Shown here piece by piece: positions 15,806 to 24,200 of a stretch of 64,000 nt of DNA. Source of the stretch: Rubrobacter aplysinae. Its GTDB lineage: Bacteria; Actinomycetota; Rubrobacteria; Rubrobacterales; Rubrobacteraceae. A program made the position numbers and the translations under genes. Position 1 is the first letter of the stretch. Each line of letters begins with the position of its first letter. The DNA lies in NCBI RefSeq assembly GCF_001029505.1, contig NZ_LEKH01000002.1, forward strand, positions 276,902 through 340,901, given 5' to 3'. The notes under the pieces were generated by a model that saw only the letters and a program-made list of their open reading frames with translations, searched no databases and was not told the DNA's origin.

Positions 15806-17214
15806 TAGCTGACCTCCAGTACGCTGAGGTCCGCCGGAGAGGCGAACCGTCCCGTTACCGCCGTCGCCGCCGCCACCACCGGGCTCACGAGGTGCGTACG
15901 GCCGCCCTTGCCCTGACGGCCCTCGAAGTTGCGGTTGGATGTCGAGGCGCATCGCTCGCCCGGCGTGAGGATGTCGGGATTCATGCCGAGGCACATCGAG
16001 CATCCGGCGTCGCGCCAGTCGAAGCCGGCCTCCGTGAAGATCTCGTCCAGCCCCTCCTCCTCGGCCTGCTGCTTGACCCGCATCGAGCCGGGCACGACCA
16101 GCGCCCGGATGCCATCCTTTACCTTGTGACCTTCGAGCACCGAGGCGGCGGCGCGCAGGTCCTCTATGCGGGCGTTGGTGCACGAGCCGAGGAAGACGGT
16201 GTCGAGCTCGATGCCGCGTATCGGCGTGCCCGGCTCCAGCGCCATGTACTTGAGCGCCCGCTCCTGGCTCTCGTTGGCGGGCTCGGGGACGACGTCGTCC
16301 AGGCCGACGGTCTGGGCCGGGGTGGTGCCCCAGGAGACGTACGGGACGAGGTCCTCGGCGTGTATGACGACCTCCTTGTCGAACTCTGCGCCCTCGTCGG
16401 TGTGGAGCTCCTGCCACTCGGCCATCGCGGCGTCCCAGTCCTCGCCCTCGGGGGCGTGCTGGCGGCCCTTTACGTACTCGAAGGTGGTCTCGTCGGGGGC
16501 TATGAGCCCGGCCCGGGCACCGCCCTCTATGGACATGTTGCAGATCGTCATGCGGCCCTCCATGGAGAGCTGCCGGATCGCCTCGCCCCGGTACTCGATC
16601 ACATGCCCCACGCCGCCGCCGGTCCCGATGCGGTTCAGGATGCCGAGCATCACGTCCTTCGCGGTGATCCCGACCGGGAGATCGCCCTCGACCGTGACCG
16701 CCATCGTGCGCGGACGGCGCTGGCTGATGGTCTGGGTCGCCAGCACGTGCTCGACCTCGCTGGTCCCGATGCCGAACGCGAGCGCCCCGAACGCGCCGTG
16801 GGTAGAGGTGTGGGAGTCGCCGCAGACGATGGTCATCCCTGGCTGCGTCAGGCCGCGCTCGGGCCCGATGACGTGCACGATCCCCTGCCCGATGGCGCCC
16901 ATCGGGTTCAGCTCGATGCCGAACTCCTCTGTATTCTTGCGCAGCGCCTCCATCTGCTTCGCCGAGACCTCGTCCTCCACGGGCCGATCCGCGCCCCAGG
17001 TCGGCACGTTGTGGTCCATCGTGGCGATGGTCAGGTCTGGGCGGCGCACCGTCCTCTCCGCGAGCCGCAACCCCTCGAACGCCTGCGGCGAGGTGACCTC
17101 GTGCACCAGATGCAGGTCCACGTACAAAAGGTCCGGCTCTCCCTCCGCCTGCCGCACCACGTGCGAGTCCCACAGCTTCTCCGCCAGCGTCTTCGGCTTA
17201 TTCGGTGTCTCCAT
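15805..17214 (-). CDS. leuC: 3-isopropylmalate dehydratase large subunit
   Basis: A 469-residue [4Fe-4S] hydro-lyase. Landmarks are [57 protein letters not shown], the cluster cysteine in FLGSCTNAR, and the paired cysteines in [12 protein letters not shown]. The ATG start at 17214 begins [15 protein letters not shown], with GGGAG upstream. Expression is presumably controlled by the divergent IclR regulator, whose two candidate operators lie between the two start codons. Confidence 0.97.
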   Translation of the reverse strand: METPNKPKTLAEKLWDSHVVRQAEGEPDLLYVDLHLVHEVTSPQAFEGLRLAERTVRRPDLTIATMDHNVPTWGADRPVEDEVSAKQMEALRKNTEEFGIELNPMGAIGQGIVHVIGPERGLTQPGMTIVCGDSHTSTHGAFGALAFGIGTSEVEHVLATQTISQRRPRTMAVTVEGDLPVGITAKDVMLGILNRIGTGGGVGHVIEYRGEAIRQLSMEGRMTICNMSIEGGARAGLIAPDETTFEYVKGRQHAPEGEDWDAAMAEWQELHTDEGAEFDKEVVIHAEDLVPYVSWGTTPAQTVGLDDVVPEPANESQERALKYMALEPGTPIRGIELDTVFLGSCTNARIEDLRAAASVLEGHKVKDGIRALVVPGSMRVKQQAEEEGLDEIFTEAGFDWRDAGCSMCLGMNPDILTPGERCASTSNRNFEGRQGKGGRTHLVSPVVAAATAVTGRFASPADLSVLEVS

Positions 17215-17232
17215 CGCCGCTCCCTCTTGCTT

Positions 17233-17251
17233 TATCTCAAAATGTGAGATA
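17233..17251. promoter_or_regulatory. IclR operator candidate 1 (leuC/iclR intergenic)
   Basis: TATCTCA-N5-TGAGATA, a perfect 7-base inverted repeat. Its centre (17242) is 21 bases from the centre of the second site, two helical turns, so both face the same side of the DNA. It lies just upstream of leuC. Confidence 0.7.
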
Positions 17252-17253
17252 CT

Positions 17254-17272
17254 TTGCTCATATGCTGAGCAA
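17254..17272. promoter_or_regulatory. IclR operator candidate 2, overlapping the iclR start codon
   Basis: TTGCTCA-N5-TGAGCAA, a perfect 7-base inverted repeat with the same architecture and the shared core CTCA-N5-TGAG as site 1. It covers the ATG of the regulator (17262-17264), which suggests autorepression. Confidence 0.7.
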
Positions 17273-17981
17273 GAGTGTAGACGATGCGGCGTCCGGGGGC
17301 AACCCCACCCGGAGCGGAGTTGGGGTGTTGGACAAGTCGGTTGCGGTACTCTCGTTTCTCTCGGCGGAAGGGGCTTCGAGCCTGTCCGGGGTGGTCGAGG
17401 GGACCGGGATACCGCGCCCGACGGCGCATCGGCTCCTCTCGGCGCTGGAGACGCACCACCTAGTGGCGCGGCGTGAGGGCCGGTACGTGCTCGGGGCACG
17501 GCTGCTCGGGTGGGCAAGCCGGGTCGAGAGCGGCGCCGGACTGGTTGAGGCGGCCCGGCCCGCCTTAGAGTGGTTGGTTGGGGAGACCGGGGAGAGCGCG
17601 CAGCTCTACGTGCGCGAGGGCGAGAACCGGGTGTGTGTAGCCTCGCGGGAGCGGGCGTCGGGCCTCAGGGACACAGTGCCGGTCGGGGCGGTTATGCCGC
17701 TGTCGGTCGGGTCTGCGGCGAAGGTGCTACTGGCGTGGTCGCCCGAGCCTGCGGAGCGGGTGGGGTTCGAGACGGAGCGCGGGCGCGGCTGGGCGGAGAG
17801 CGTGGCCGAGCGTGAGCGTGGGGTTGCGAGCGTGAGCGCGCCGGTGGTCTCCGGCGGGACGCTAGCGGCGGTGAGCGTGAGCGGGCCGGTGTCGCGGCTC
17901 GGTGAGAAGCCGGGCGAGAGGCTTTCGGAGCTGGTGCTGCGGGCGGCGCGGGAGATCGAGGGTGGGATCGCGGAGGTCTAA
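17262..17981 (+). CDS. IclR family transcriptional regulator, probable leucine biosynthesis regulator
   Basis: A 239-residue regulator: a winged helix-turn-helix (about 20-80: [22 protein letters not shown].., [17 protein letters not shown]) and a C-terminal effector-binding IclR domain (about 95-238). Position next to and divergent from leuCD is conserved in actinobacteria, where the homologues LtbR (Corynebacterium) and NdgR (Streptomyces) control leuCD. ATG 17262 is chosen because upstream codons have no family match and the start sits inside operator 2. The effector is unknown; leucine or an intermediate is a guess from the homologues. Confidence 0.9.
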   Translation: MLSKSVDDAASGGNPTRSGVGVLDKSVAVLSFLSAEGASSLSGVVEGTGIPRPTAHRLLSALETHHLVARREGRYVLGARLLGWASRVESGAGLVEAARPALEWLVGETGESAQLYVREGENRVCVASRERASGLRDTVPVGAVMPLSVGSAAKVLLAWSPEPAERVGFETERGRGWAESVAERERGVASVSAPVVSGGTLAAVSVSGPVSRLGEKPGERLSELVLRAAREIEGGIAEV

Positions 17982-18072
17982 TCAAGAGTAGTAGGCTCAG
18001 AGGACAGTTTGCAGATTCGCCTGCTAGCATTAGAGTGCTAAGAACTTCGATTGCTGAAACGATGGTGTTTGA

Positions 18073-18894
18073 ATGGGGTTACTCACATTACTTACAGCAA
18101 CTCTAATAGCTAGCGTCGCTCTTATGAGCAGTTTAAAGACGCAACAAACTCCAGAAGAAGAGAACTCTAAGAAGGGTCTTCATGATTTCTATGTGATTCT
18201 GGAAAGAATTTGGCGCGAACTAAGAGAGTTAAACGAGCAACGCCGACAATCCAATGAACCAGATCCACGAACTCAACTTCACCGTATTAGCTCTATGGAT
18301 GGGTACCAGTTTGAAGCTTTCATGGCTGGTGTTTTTCAGCGTCTTGGGCACGAGGTCTCTCCTATGGGAGCTTCAGGCGACCAAGGTGTAGATCTCCTTT
18401 TCAGGTCTAATACCGAATTGGTAGCAGTCCAATGCAAGAACTATGACCGTCCAGTCGGTAATACGCCTGTCCAGGAGGTATTCGCAGGAGCGAAATATCA
18501 CAATGCGGATCGAACTATAGTAGTGGCACCAGCAGGATTTACCCCAGGAGCGGAAGAGCTAGCAGGAAGAACAGATACGCAACTGATCGATTTAGATGGC
18601 ATCGAGAGGCTGCTAGAACGAAGTTCTGATAGACAAGAAACCTATGGGGATACGAAGCCTAGATACGGAAAATACTTTTGGTGGATAGTAATAGTATTCT
18701 TCCTATTTCCCGTAATTATCAGTGTAATTCTCCTACTCGTTCCACCTGTAGGACTGTATCTAATGTGGAGATATACAGAGTGGAGCAATAGAACCAAGTG
18801 GATCATTACTATTATCACCATTATTGTGGTCACTATATTATTAGTTTGGGCGGGCGTAAGCGATCAGTCACCTCCTACAAACCAGCCCTCATAG
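18073..18894 (+). CDS. Membrane-anchored Mrr-type (type IV restriction) endonuclease domain protein
   Basis: A 273-residue protein. Residues 1-20 form an N-terminal hydrophobic anchor; then comes a polar helix, and about 75-185 a restriction endonuclease-like domain of the Mrr_cat family: DGYQFEAFMAGVFQRLGHEV, GDQGVDLLF (catalytic Asp), AVQCKNYDRPVG (QxK motif) and TIVVAPAGFT. Two more membrane helices (about 199-222 and 243-262) follow. Mrr enzymes cut modified DNA; this membrane layout resembles proteins of unknown role. The gene is clearly AT-richer than its neighbours and stands alone between leuC/iclR and trpS, so I infer horizontal origin and a possible defence role. Confidence 0.82.
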   Translation: MGLLTLLTATLIASVALMSSLKTQQTPEEENSKKGLHDFYVILERIWRELRELNEQRRQSNEPDPRTQLHRISSMDGYQFEAFMAGVFQRLGHEVSPMGASGDQGVDLLFRSNTELVAVQCKNYDRPVGNTPVQEVFAGAKYHNADRTIVVAPAGFTPGAEELAGRTDTQLIDLDGIERLLERSSDRQETYGDTKPRYGKYFWWIVIVFFLFPVIISVILLLVPPVGLYLMWRYTEWSNRTKWIITIITIIVVTILLVWAGVSDQSPPTNQPS

Positions 18895-19019
18895 CGTTCA
18901 ATCAACCAGACTGTACATCCGAGCATTTAATACTAGGCTTCGGATGAAACCCGCACGCAGCGCGGATATACTCGCCCTCACATCTGGTGGGCGCGAGAGA
19001 ACGGAGCATCTAGGAGTCT

Positions 19020-20012
19020 ATGGAGCAGAAGCGTAGGGTATTCTCCGGCATACAGCCGAGCGGCAACCTGCATCTGGGCAACTACCTCGGCGCGATCAAC
19101 AACTGGGTCAGGATGCAGGAGGAGTACGACAACTACTTCTGCATCGTGGATCTACACGCGCTGACCGTGCCGCAGGAGCCGGAGGAGCTGTCGCGCAAGG
19201 TGCGCGAGGTTGCGGCGGTGTATCTGGCGTCGGGGTTGGATCCCGAGCGATGCGTCATCTTCCGCCAGAGCCGGGTCTCGGAGCACGCCGAGCTCTCGTG
19301 GCTGCTCAACTGCGTCGCCCGCTACGGCGAGCTCTCGCGCATGACCCAGTTCAAGGACAAGGCCCAGAAGGGCGGCGCGGAGGTGGCGAGCGCCGGGCTC
19401 TTCGACTACCCGGTGCTGATGGCCGCCGACATCCTCCTGTACAACGCCCACGCCGTCCCCGTCGGCGAGGACCAGCGCCAGCACCTGGAGCTTACGCGCA
19501 CCATCGCCCGGCGCTTCAACCACGACTACGGCGAGACGTTCGTGGTGCCGGAGCCCATGATCCTGACCACCGGCGCACGCGTGATGTCCCTGGACGAGCC
19601 GAAGGAGAAGATGAGCAAGTCATCCCCACGCCCCGGCAGCTACATCTCCATCCTGGACGAGCCGGACAAGGTAAGAAAGAAGATCCGGCGCGCCAAAACC
19701 GACTCCGGCTCGGAGATCATCGCCACTGAAGACAAGCCCGCAATCGCGAACCTCTTAGGCGTCTACGCCGGCATGACCGGCGAGAAGATACCTGAGGTAG
19801 AGCGCCGCTATGAGGGCAAGGGCTACGGCGACTTCAAGAAGGACCTGGGCGAGGTCGTGGCCGAGGGGCTCGCCCCCATCCGCGAACGCACGCTGGAGCT
19901 CCTCGACGACCCGGCGGAGCTGGACAGGCTGCTAGACGCCGGTGCGGAGAAAGCCCGCGAGGTCGCCCACCCCAACCTGCTGCGGACGTGGGAGAGGATG
20001 GGGTTAGGCTAG
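19020..20012 (+). CDS. trpS: Tryptophanyl-tRNA synthetase
   Basis: A 330-residue class I aminoacyl-tRNA synthetase. FSGIQPSGNLHLGNYLGA carries the HIGH-type signature, and KEKMSKSSPRPGSYI carries the KMSKS loop. The length is normal for bacterial TrpRS. ATG 19020 is preceded by TAGGAG, and a TATACT -10-like box lies about 50 bases upstream. It ends 8 bases before the convergent aldehyde dehydrogenase with no evident terminator between them. Confidence 0.97.
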   Translation: MEQKRRVFSGIQPSGNLHLGNYLGAINNWVRMQEEYDNYFCIVDLHALTVPQEPEELSRKVREVAAVYLASGLDPERCVIFRQSRVSEHAELSWLLNCVARYGELSRMTQFKDKAQKGGAEVASAGLFDYPVLMAADILLYNAHAVPVGEDQRQHLELTRTIARRFNHDYGETFVVPEPMILTTGARVMSLDEPKEKMSKSSPRPGSYISILDEPDKVRKKIRRAKTDSGSEIIATEDKPAIANLLGVYAGMTGEKIPEVERRYEGKGYGDFKKDLGEVVAEGLAPIRERTLELLDDPAELDRLLDAGAEKAREVAHPNLLRTWERMGLG

Positions 20013-20020
20013 GCCTCTCT

Positions 20021-21454
20021 TCACCTACGTATTCTGACGGTGACGTTTTTGATCTGGGTGTAGTTGTCCAGGGCCGCCAGGCCCTTCTCGCGGCCGGTTC
20101 CGCTCTGTTTGTAGCCGCCGAACGGTGAGCCCATGCCGCCGGCGTAGTACTCGTTGATCATCACGTTACCGGCTTGCACGTCGGTGGCGAAGGCCAGCGC
20201 CTTGTCTATGTCTTTGGTGTAGATGGCGGCGGCTAGGCCGTAGGGGGTGTCGTTCGCCATCGCCGAGGCCTCCCCGGCATCGGCGAAGCTCTGGACGGTC
20301 AGGACGGGGCCGAAGATCTCCTCCCGCTCGATGCGCATCCCCCGCTCCACGCCGTCGAAGATGGTCGGTGAGACGAAGTATCCCCGGTCGAACTCTTCCG
20401 CGCGACCGCCGATCAGCATCTCCGCGCCCTCCCGCTCGCCGGACTCGATGTAGCCGGTGACGCGGCCGAAGTGCTCCTCGCTGACGAGCGGGCCGAGGTC
20501 CAGGCTCTCCATCCCCGGGCCGATCTTCCATCCCTTCGCGTTCTCGACGAGGCGTTCCAGTAGCGGCTCGCGCGCGGAGTCCTCTACGATCAGGCGTGAG
20601 CCCGCGTCGCAGTACTGGCCGGTGTTTGAGTAGATGCCCTTCGATACCTCCGAAGCGACGAGGTCCAGGTCGCTGTCGGCGAAGACTACCTGGGGCGACT
20701 TGCCGCCGAGCTCGGCGACCACCGGCTTTACGTGCTCGGCGGCGGCCCGGAGCACTGCCTTTCCGGTCTCGACGGAGCCGGTAAAGGTCATTGAGTCTAT
20801 CTCCGGGTGCTCGCTCAGGGCCTTCCCGGCCTCCTCGCCGTAACCCGGCACGACGTTGTACACGCCGGCGGGGAAGCCGAGTCTGAGGAATATCTCGGCA
20901 AATTTAAGCGCGGTCAGGGGCGTCTGCTCTGCGGGCTTTACTACCGCCGTGTTTCCGGCGGCCAGTGCGGGGGCCAGGCCCCGGCAGACCATGCCGAGCG
21001 GCACGTTCCAGGGGACGATGTGGGCCGTGACGCCGACGGGCTCTCGCACGGTGAATCCGAGGTGATCCGGACCCTGCGGGATGGTGTCGCCGTGGATCTT
21101 GTCCGCCGCACCCGCATAGTAGTCGAAGTAGGCGGCGCAGGAGGCCATCTCCGCCCGCGCGTGCTGCAGCGGCTTGCCGGCGTCCAGCGTCTCCAGCCGG
21201 GCGAACTCCTCGGCCCGGCGCTCCAGCTCACGGGCGACCCCGTACAGCATCCGGGCGCGCTCGGGGGGCTTGACCTTGCTCCACTCACCCCGAAACGCCT
21301 CGCGGGCGGCCGCCACCGCAGCATCTACTTCCCGCTCTCCGCCGCGTTCGACGCCCGCGATGACCTCCTCGGTTGAGGGGTTCACGGTGTCGAAGGTACC
21401 GTTCCCCTCCACCCACTCGTTCCCGATAAAGATGCCGGTCTTCGGCCCCGTCAT
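20021..21454 (-). CDS. NAD(P)-dependent aldehyde dehydrogenase, betaine-aldehyde/aminoaldehyde type
   Basis: A 477-residue ALDH superfamily enzyme. It has IVPWNVPLG, the coenzyme loop MTFTGSVETGK, the catalytic glutamate in VAELGGKSPQ, and NTGQYCDAGSRL with the nucleophilic cysteine, ending ESGTGREKGLAAL-like (QSGTGREKG). ATG 21454 overlaps the stop of the Rieske oxygenase gene by 4 bases (ATGA), so both are co-translated. Context suggests oxidation of an aldehyde released from a quaternary ammonium substrate, for example betaine aldehyde, but substrate specificity cannot be read from the sequence. The frame continues open upstream to 22114; that part is the Rieske gene out of frame. Confidence 0.92.
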   Translation of the reverse strand: MTGPKTGIFIGNEWVEGNGTFDTVNPSTEEVIAGVERGGEREVDAAVAAAREAFRGEWSKVKPPERARMLYGVARELERRAEEFARLETLDAGKPLQHARAEMASCAAYFDYYAGAADKIHGDTIPQGPDHLGFTVREPVGVTAHIVPWNVPLGMVCRGLAPALAAGNTAVVKPAEQTPLTALKFAEIFLRLGFPAGVYNVVPGYGEEAGKALSEHPEIDSMTFTGSVETGKAVLRAAAEHVKPVVAELGGKSPQVVFADSDLDLVASEVSKGIYSNTGQYCDAGSRLIVEDSAREPLLERLVENAKGWKIGPGMESLDLGPLVSEEHFGRVTGYIESGEREGAEMLIGGRAEEFDRGYFVSPTIFDGVERGMRIEREEIFGPVLTVQSFADAGEASAMANDTPYGLAAAIYTKDIDKALAFATDVQAGNVMINEYYAGGMGSPFGGYKQSGTGREKGLAALDNYTQIKNVTVRIRR

Positions 21455-22830
21455 TCTCCAGGCCCCTCCTCGGTGACGAACATCTGGACCATCTCCTCGT
21501 CGTCGCCGCCGGGGATGCGGTACACGCCGACCATCCTGTCTATGACCATGTTCTGGAAGCGGTGCAGCGGCTCCTCGAAGCGGTAGCACATGCGGCCGCC
21601 GCGGTAGGCCGGGTTGGAGAGGCCCTGCTGCACCCGCTCGACGATCTCGATGTCCTGCCGGTTTACGAGATCCCAGAACTCCGCGAGCTGATCCAACGCA
21701 GCCTCTGAGCCCTCGTTCTTCTCGGACTCGGGGTGGGCCAGGAGCATGGTGTGCTCCTCGGTGTGGCCCGCCGCGACGGGCTTCGCCATCAACACGAACA
21801 CGTGGTTCGGCAGCACTACGATGGCGGTGTTGGGAAACAGCCACACGAAGCGTCCGCTCTGGGAATCCTGCTCGCCTAGCTTGGAGAGCGGCGGCAGCCC
21901 GTCCCAGCCACCGGCGTCGGTGTTGCGCGATACAGGGCTGGTGCACATGCCCGTGTACATCCCCGGCCCCTGCCAGCGGTAGTGGTCCTCCATGCGGCTG
22001 ACCTCGACGAGCTCGGGATGCACCCAGGGCAGGTGGTAGTACTCCATGAAGTTCTCGCCGATCAGCTTGTAGTTTGCGTGAACCGTGTACGGCTTCTCGC
22101 GGGCGAGCTCCCACTCGTCCAGCCGGTAGCCGCCGAGACGCGTGTCGAGATCCCCGAGCTGCTCGGAGAGCGGGGCGGCCTCGTCGTCCAGGTTCACGAA
22201 CACCAGAAAGCCCCAGCTATCCACCCTCACCGGCATCAGGCCGTAGTCCCGCTTGTCGAAGCCCTTTACGTCGGACATGTCGAAGATGCCCTGCTGGTCC
22301 TCTGGGATGTCCGAGCCCTCGAACAGCGGGGTGCCGAGCAGGTTGCCTTCGAGATCGTAGGTCCAGGAATGATACGGGCAGCGGATGCGGGACTTTACGT
22401 GCCGGCAGCCGTCGTCCAGGAGCTTTGCGGCCCGGTGGCGGCAGACGTTCTGGAAGGCCTGGAGCTCGCCCTGCTTGTCCACGGTGACGATTATGGAGCG
22501 CCCGGCAACCTCGGCGACCACGACGTCTCCGGGGCTCTTTAGCTGCGAGGTGACGCCGACGGCGACCCAGCTCGTGGCGAAGACCCGTTCCTGCTCCAGC
22601 TCGAAGAAGTCCTCGCGGGTGTAGGCGTCGGGGGTGAGGGTGGAAGCGAGATCCACTGGCAGCCTCGTCTGCCGGTAGGTCTCCTCTCTTAGAAAATCCT
22701 CGGTGGAGAAGCGATACAGGCGTCCGGTGCCCCTCTTGCTATCCTTGCTGCCGTTGCTGCCGTTGGTATGCTCCGTGGTCAATCTTGCTCCCTTGACTGC
22801 CGCTCCCGCCCCGGAGTCGGCGACTGCCAT
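21451..22830 (-). CDS. Rieske non-heme iron oxygenase alpha subunit, quaternary-ammonium type
   Basis: About 459 residues. The Rieske [2Fe-2S] site is CRH (Cys130, His132) and CPYH (Cys151, His154). The mononuclear iron site is ENFMEYYHLPWVHPE (His266, His271). The bridging acidic residue in N-x2-E-x2-H is glutamate rather than the usual aspartate; this is known from the carnitine oxygenase CntA and relatives acting on quaternary amines. Choline, carnitine, betaine or stachydrine oxidation or demethylation are the candidates. No reductase gene is adjacent. The start is ATG 22830; TTG 22863 is an alternative. The N-terminus carries a Ser/Asn/Gly repeat (22742-22768) outside the domain. Confidence 0.88.
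   Translation of the reverse strand: MAVADSGAGAAVKGARLTTEHTNGSNGSKDSKRGTGRLYRFSTEDFLREETYRQTRLPVDLASTLTPDAYTREDFFELEQERVFATSWVAVGVTSQLKSPGDVVVAEVAGRSIIVTVDKQGELQAFQNVCRHRAAKLLDDGCRHVKSRIRCPYHSWTYDLEGNLLGTPLFEGSDIPEDQQGIFDMSDVKGFDKRDYGLMPVRVDSWGFLVFVNLDDEAAPLSEQLGDLDTRLGGYRLDEWELAREKPYTVHANYKLIGENFMEYYHLPWVHPELVEVSRMEDHYRWQGPGMYTGMCTSPVSRNTDAGGWDGLPPLSKLGEQDSQSGRFVWLFPNTAIVVLPNHVFVLMAKPVAAGHTEEHTMLLAHPESEKNEGSEAALDQLAEFWDLVNRQDIEIVERVQQGLSNPAYRGGRMCYRFEEPLHRFQNMVIDRMVGVYRIPGGDDEEMVQMFVTEEGPGE
22742..22768 (-). repeat. 9-base repeat in the N-terminal coding part of the Rieske gene
   Basis: Forward-strand units TCCTTGCTG, CCGTTGCTG, CCGTTGGTA code, on the minus strand, a Thr-Asn-Gly-Ser-Asn-Gly-Ser-Lys linker ahead of the catalytic domain. 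Confidence 0.6.
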
Positions 22831-22847
22831 GCCGGTCCCTCGTCGCG

Positions 22848-22883
22848 TCAGCCTCCCGGCCAACGCCTCTTACTGCAGGGCAC
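22848..22883 (-). other. Possible 11-codon leader peptide ORF with an ideal ribosome binding site
   Basis: AAAGGAGGTGA, a near-perfect anti-SD complement, lies just upstream of GTG 22883, which opens MPCSKRRWPGG and stops at TGA 22850-22848. This is 18 bases before the chosen Rieske start. It could be a leader peptide or, alternatively, the true Rieske start followed by a frameshift. I cannot choose between these. Confidence 0.35.
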
Positions 22884-22947
22884 GCTCACCTCCTTTGCCA
22901 CCGACCGGGGTCTCTAAACCCGGTTTCACCGGTCCCCACGCGCCGCA

Positions 22948-24200
22948 CTACAGCAGCCTCTCCTCGAAAGGATACAACGAGAGTATCACCGGCCCGTCCG
23001 GGGAGATCCAGACCTCATCCTCCAGCTTCACGCCGTCCTGACCTCCGACCTCCCCGGCGTAGAACTCCACGCTCACCACCATGTTCTCCCGGAACTCCCC
23101 CTCAAGCTCCGCAGCCTCCGGCGTCCCGGGGAACGGCACGAACGGCGGCTCGTCGTCGGTGCCGATACCGTGCAACACGAACGGGTATCGCTGCTCGTCG
23201 TACGCTTTCGGATACTCTGGTAGATCCGCCAGCAGATCGGCGTACGCGAGGCCGGGCCGGGGCTTCGCGGCAACCTCCTGCGTGAAGTCGTGGGCCGCCC
23301 GGTAGGCCTCCTTCTGCGCGGGCGTCGCGCGGTCTCCGCACAGGAACGTGCGCGAGACGTCGCAGACGTAGCCCTCGGGGCCGGTCATGTCGGTGTCGAA
23401 GGCGACGCGAGGTCGCCGGGCCTGACGAGCTTGCTCCCGGCCTCCTGGAACCAGGGGTTGGTCTTGTGGCCGGTCGAGAGCAGCCGCGAGAAGCAGTACT
23501 CGCCGCCCAGGGAGAGCATCTTGTGGTAGAAGACCCCGAGCAGCTCGTGCTCGCTCACGCCGGGCCGGATCGCCGTTTCGAGATCGTACAGCGCCGCCTC
23601 GCAGACGGCGGCCGACTGCCGGATGAGTTCGATCTCGTCCGGCGTCTTTATGATGCGCGCGGCCTCCAGTGGCTCGTCAGCGTCGGTGAGACACAGTCTC
23701 TGCGCCTGCAAGGCGGAGAAGCCGTGGTAATCGAGGCGGTCTACGCCGAGCTTCGAGCCGGCGACGCCCCGGCTCCTTAGCTCCGAGGCTATCTCCGCCG
23801 CCCACTCGCCGGAGCGTTCGGGGGCCATGTGGTCTGCGAACCGGGCCTGCCAGTGGTAGGCGTTCCTGACGTCGGAGAAGAACTCCTCGGCCCGGAACTT
23901 AGCCTGGGCCATCTCGAAGACGACCGGGCTGCCCTCGACGGGCACCAGCACGTAGTGGCCGAGATTGGTCGCCGTCCACAGCGGCATCACGCTCACGCCC
24001 GTGACGTAGCGGATGTTTATGGTATCCGTGAGGAGCAGCGCACCGATCTCCCGGTCCCGCATCTCGGCCTGCACCTTGTACAGCCTTTCCCGGCGCAGCC
24101 GCCCGAAGTCCACGCCGCGCTCCAGCAGCGTGCTCGTCTGGCCCAGCGTGCGCCGGTCTCTGGGCGCGGCGCGCTCCACCCTATTCGTCTCGTCAAGCAT
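22948..24200 (-). pseudogene. M24 (creatinase/DddP/ectoine-hydrolase-like) family gene split by a frameshift
   Basis: Two adjacent frames make one M24 protein. The first (24200-23385) holds the creatinase N-domain and the start of the pita-bread domain, up to KLVRPGDL. The second (to 22948) resumes with VAFDTDMTGPEGYVCDVSRTF, HGIGTDDEPP and SVEFYAGEVGG. An extra GC at 23407-23408, between GACCTC and GTCGCC, breaks the frame at the metal-ligand motif. The metal aspartates, histidine and glutamate are present across the two parts. Related enzymes hydrolyse creatine or ectoine, or cleave DMSP. ATG 24200 overlaps the oxidase stop by 8 bases, so it belongs to the operon. The break could be real or a sequencing error. 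Confidence 0.8.

Noticed and set aside
15218..17173. LeuD as the C-terminus of a 651-residue protein
   Set aside because: The first 450 residues are leuC read out of frame; LeuD has a normal ATG start overlapping the leuC stop.
15892..17247. Long antisense open frame (451 codons) over leuC
   Set aside because: It mirrors a highly conserved leuC gene; the protein is His/Arg/Val-rich without any family signature. Long antisense frames are expected in high-GC DNA.
20021..22114. Aldehyde dehydrogenase as a 697-residue protein
   Set aside because: The upstream part is the Rieske gene in another frame; the ALDH has a clear start with an ATGA overlap.
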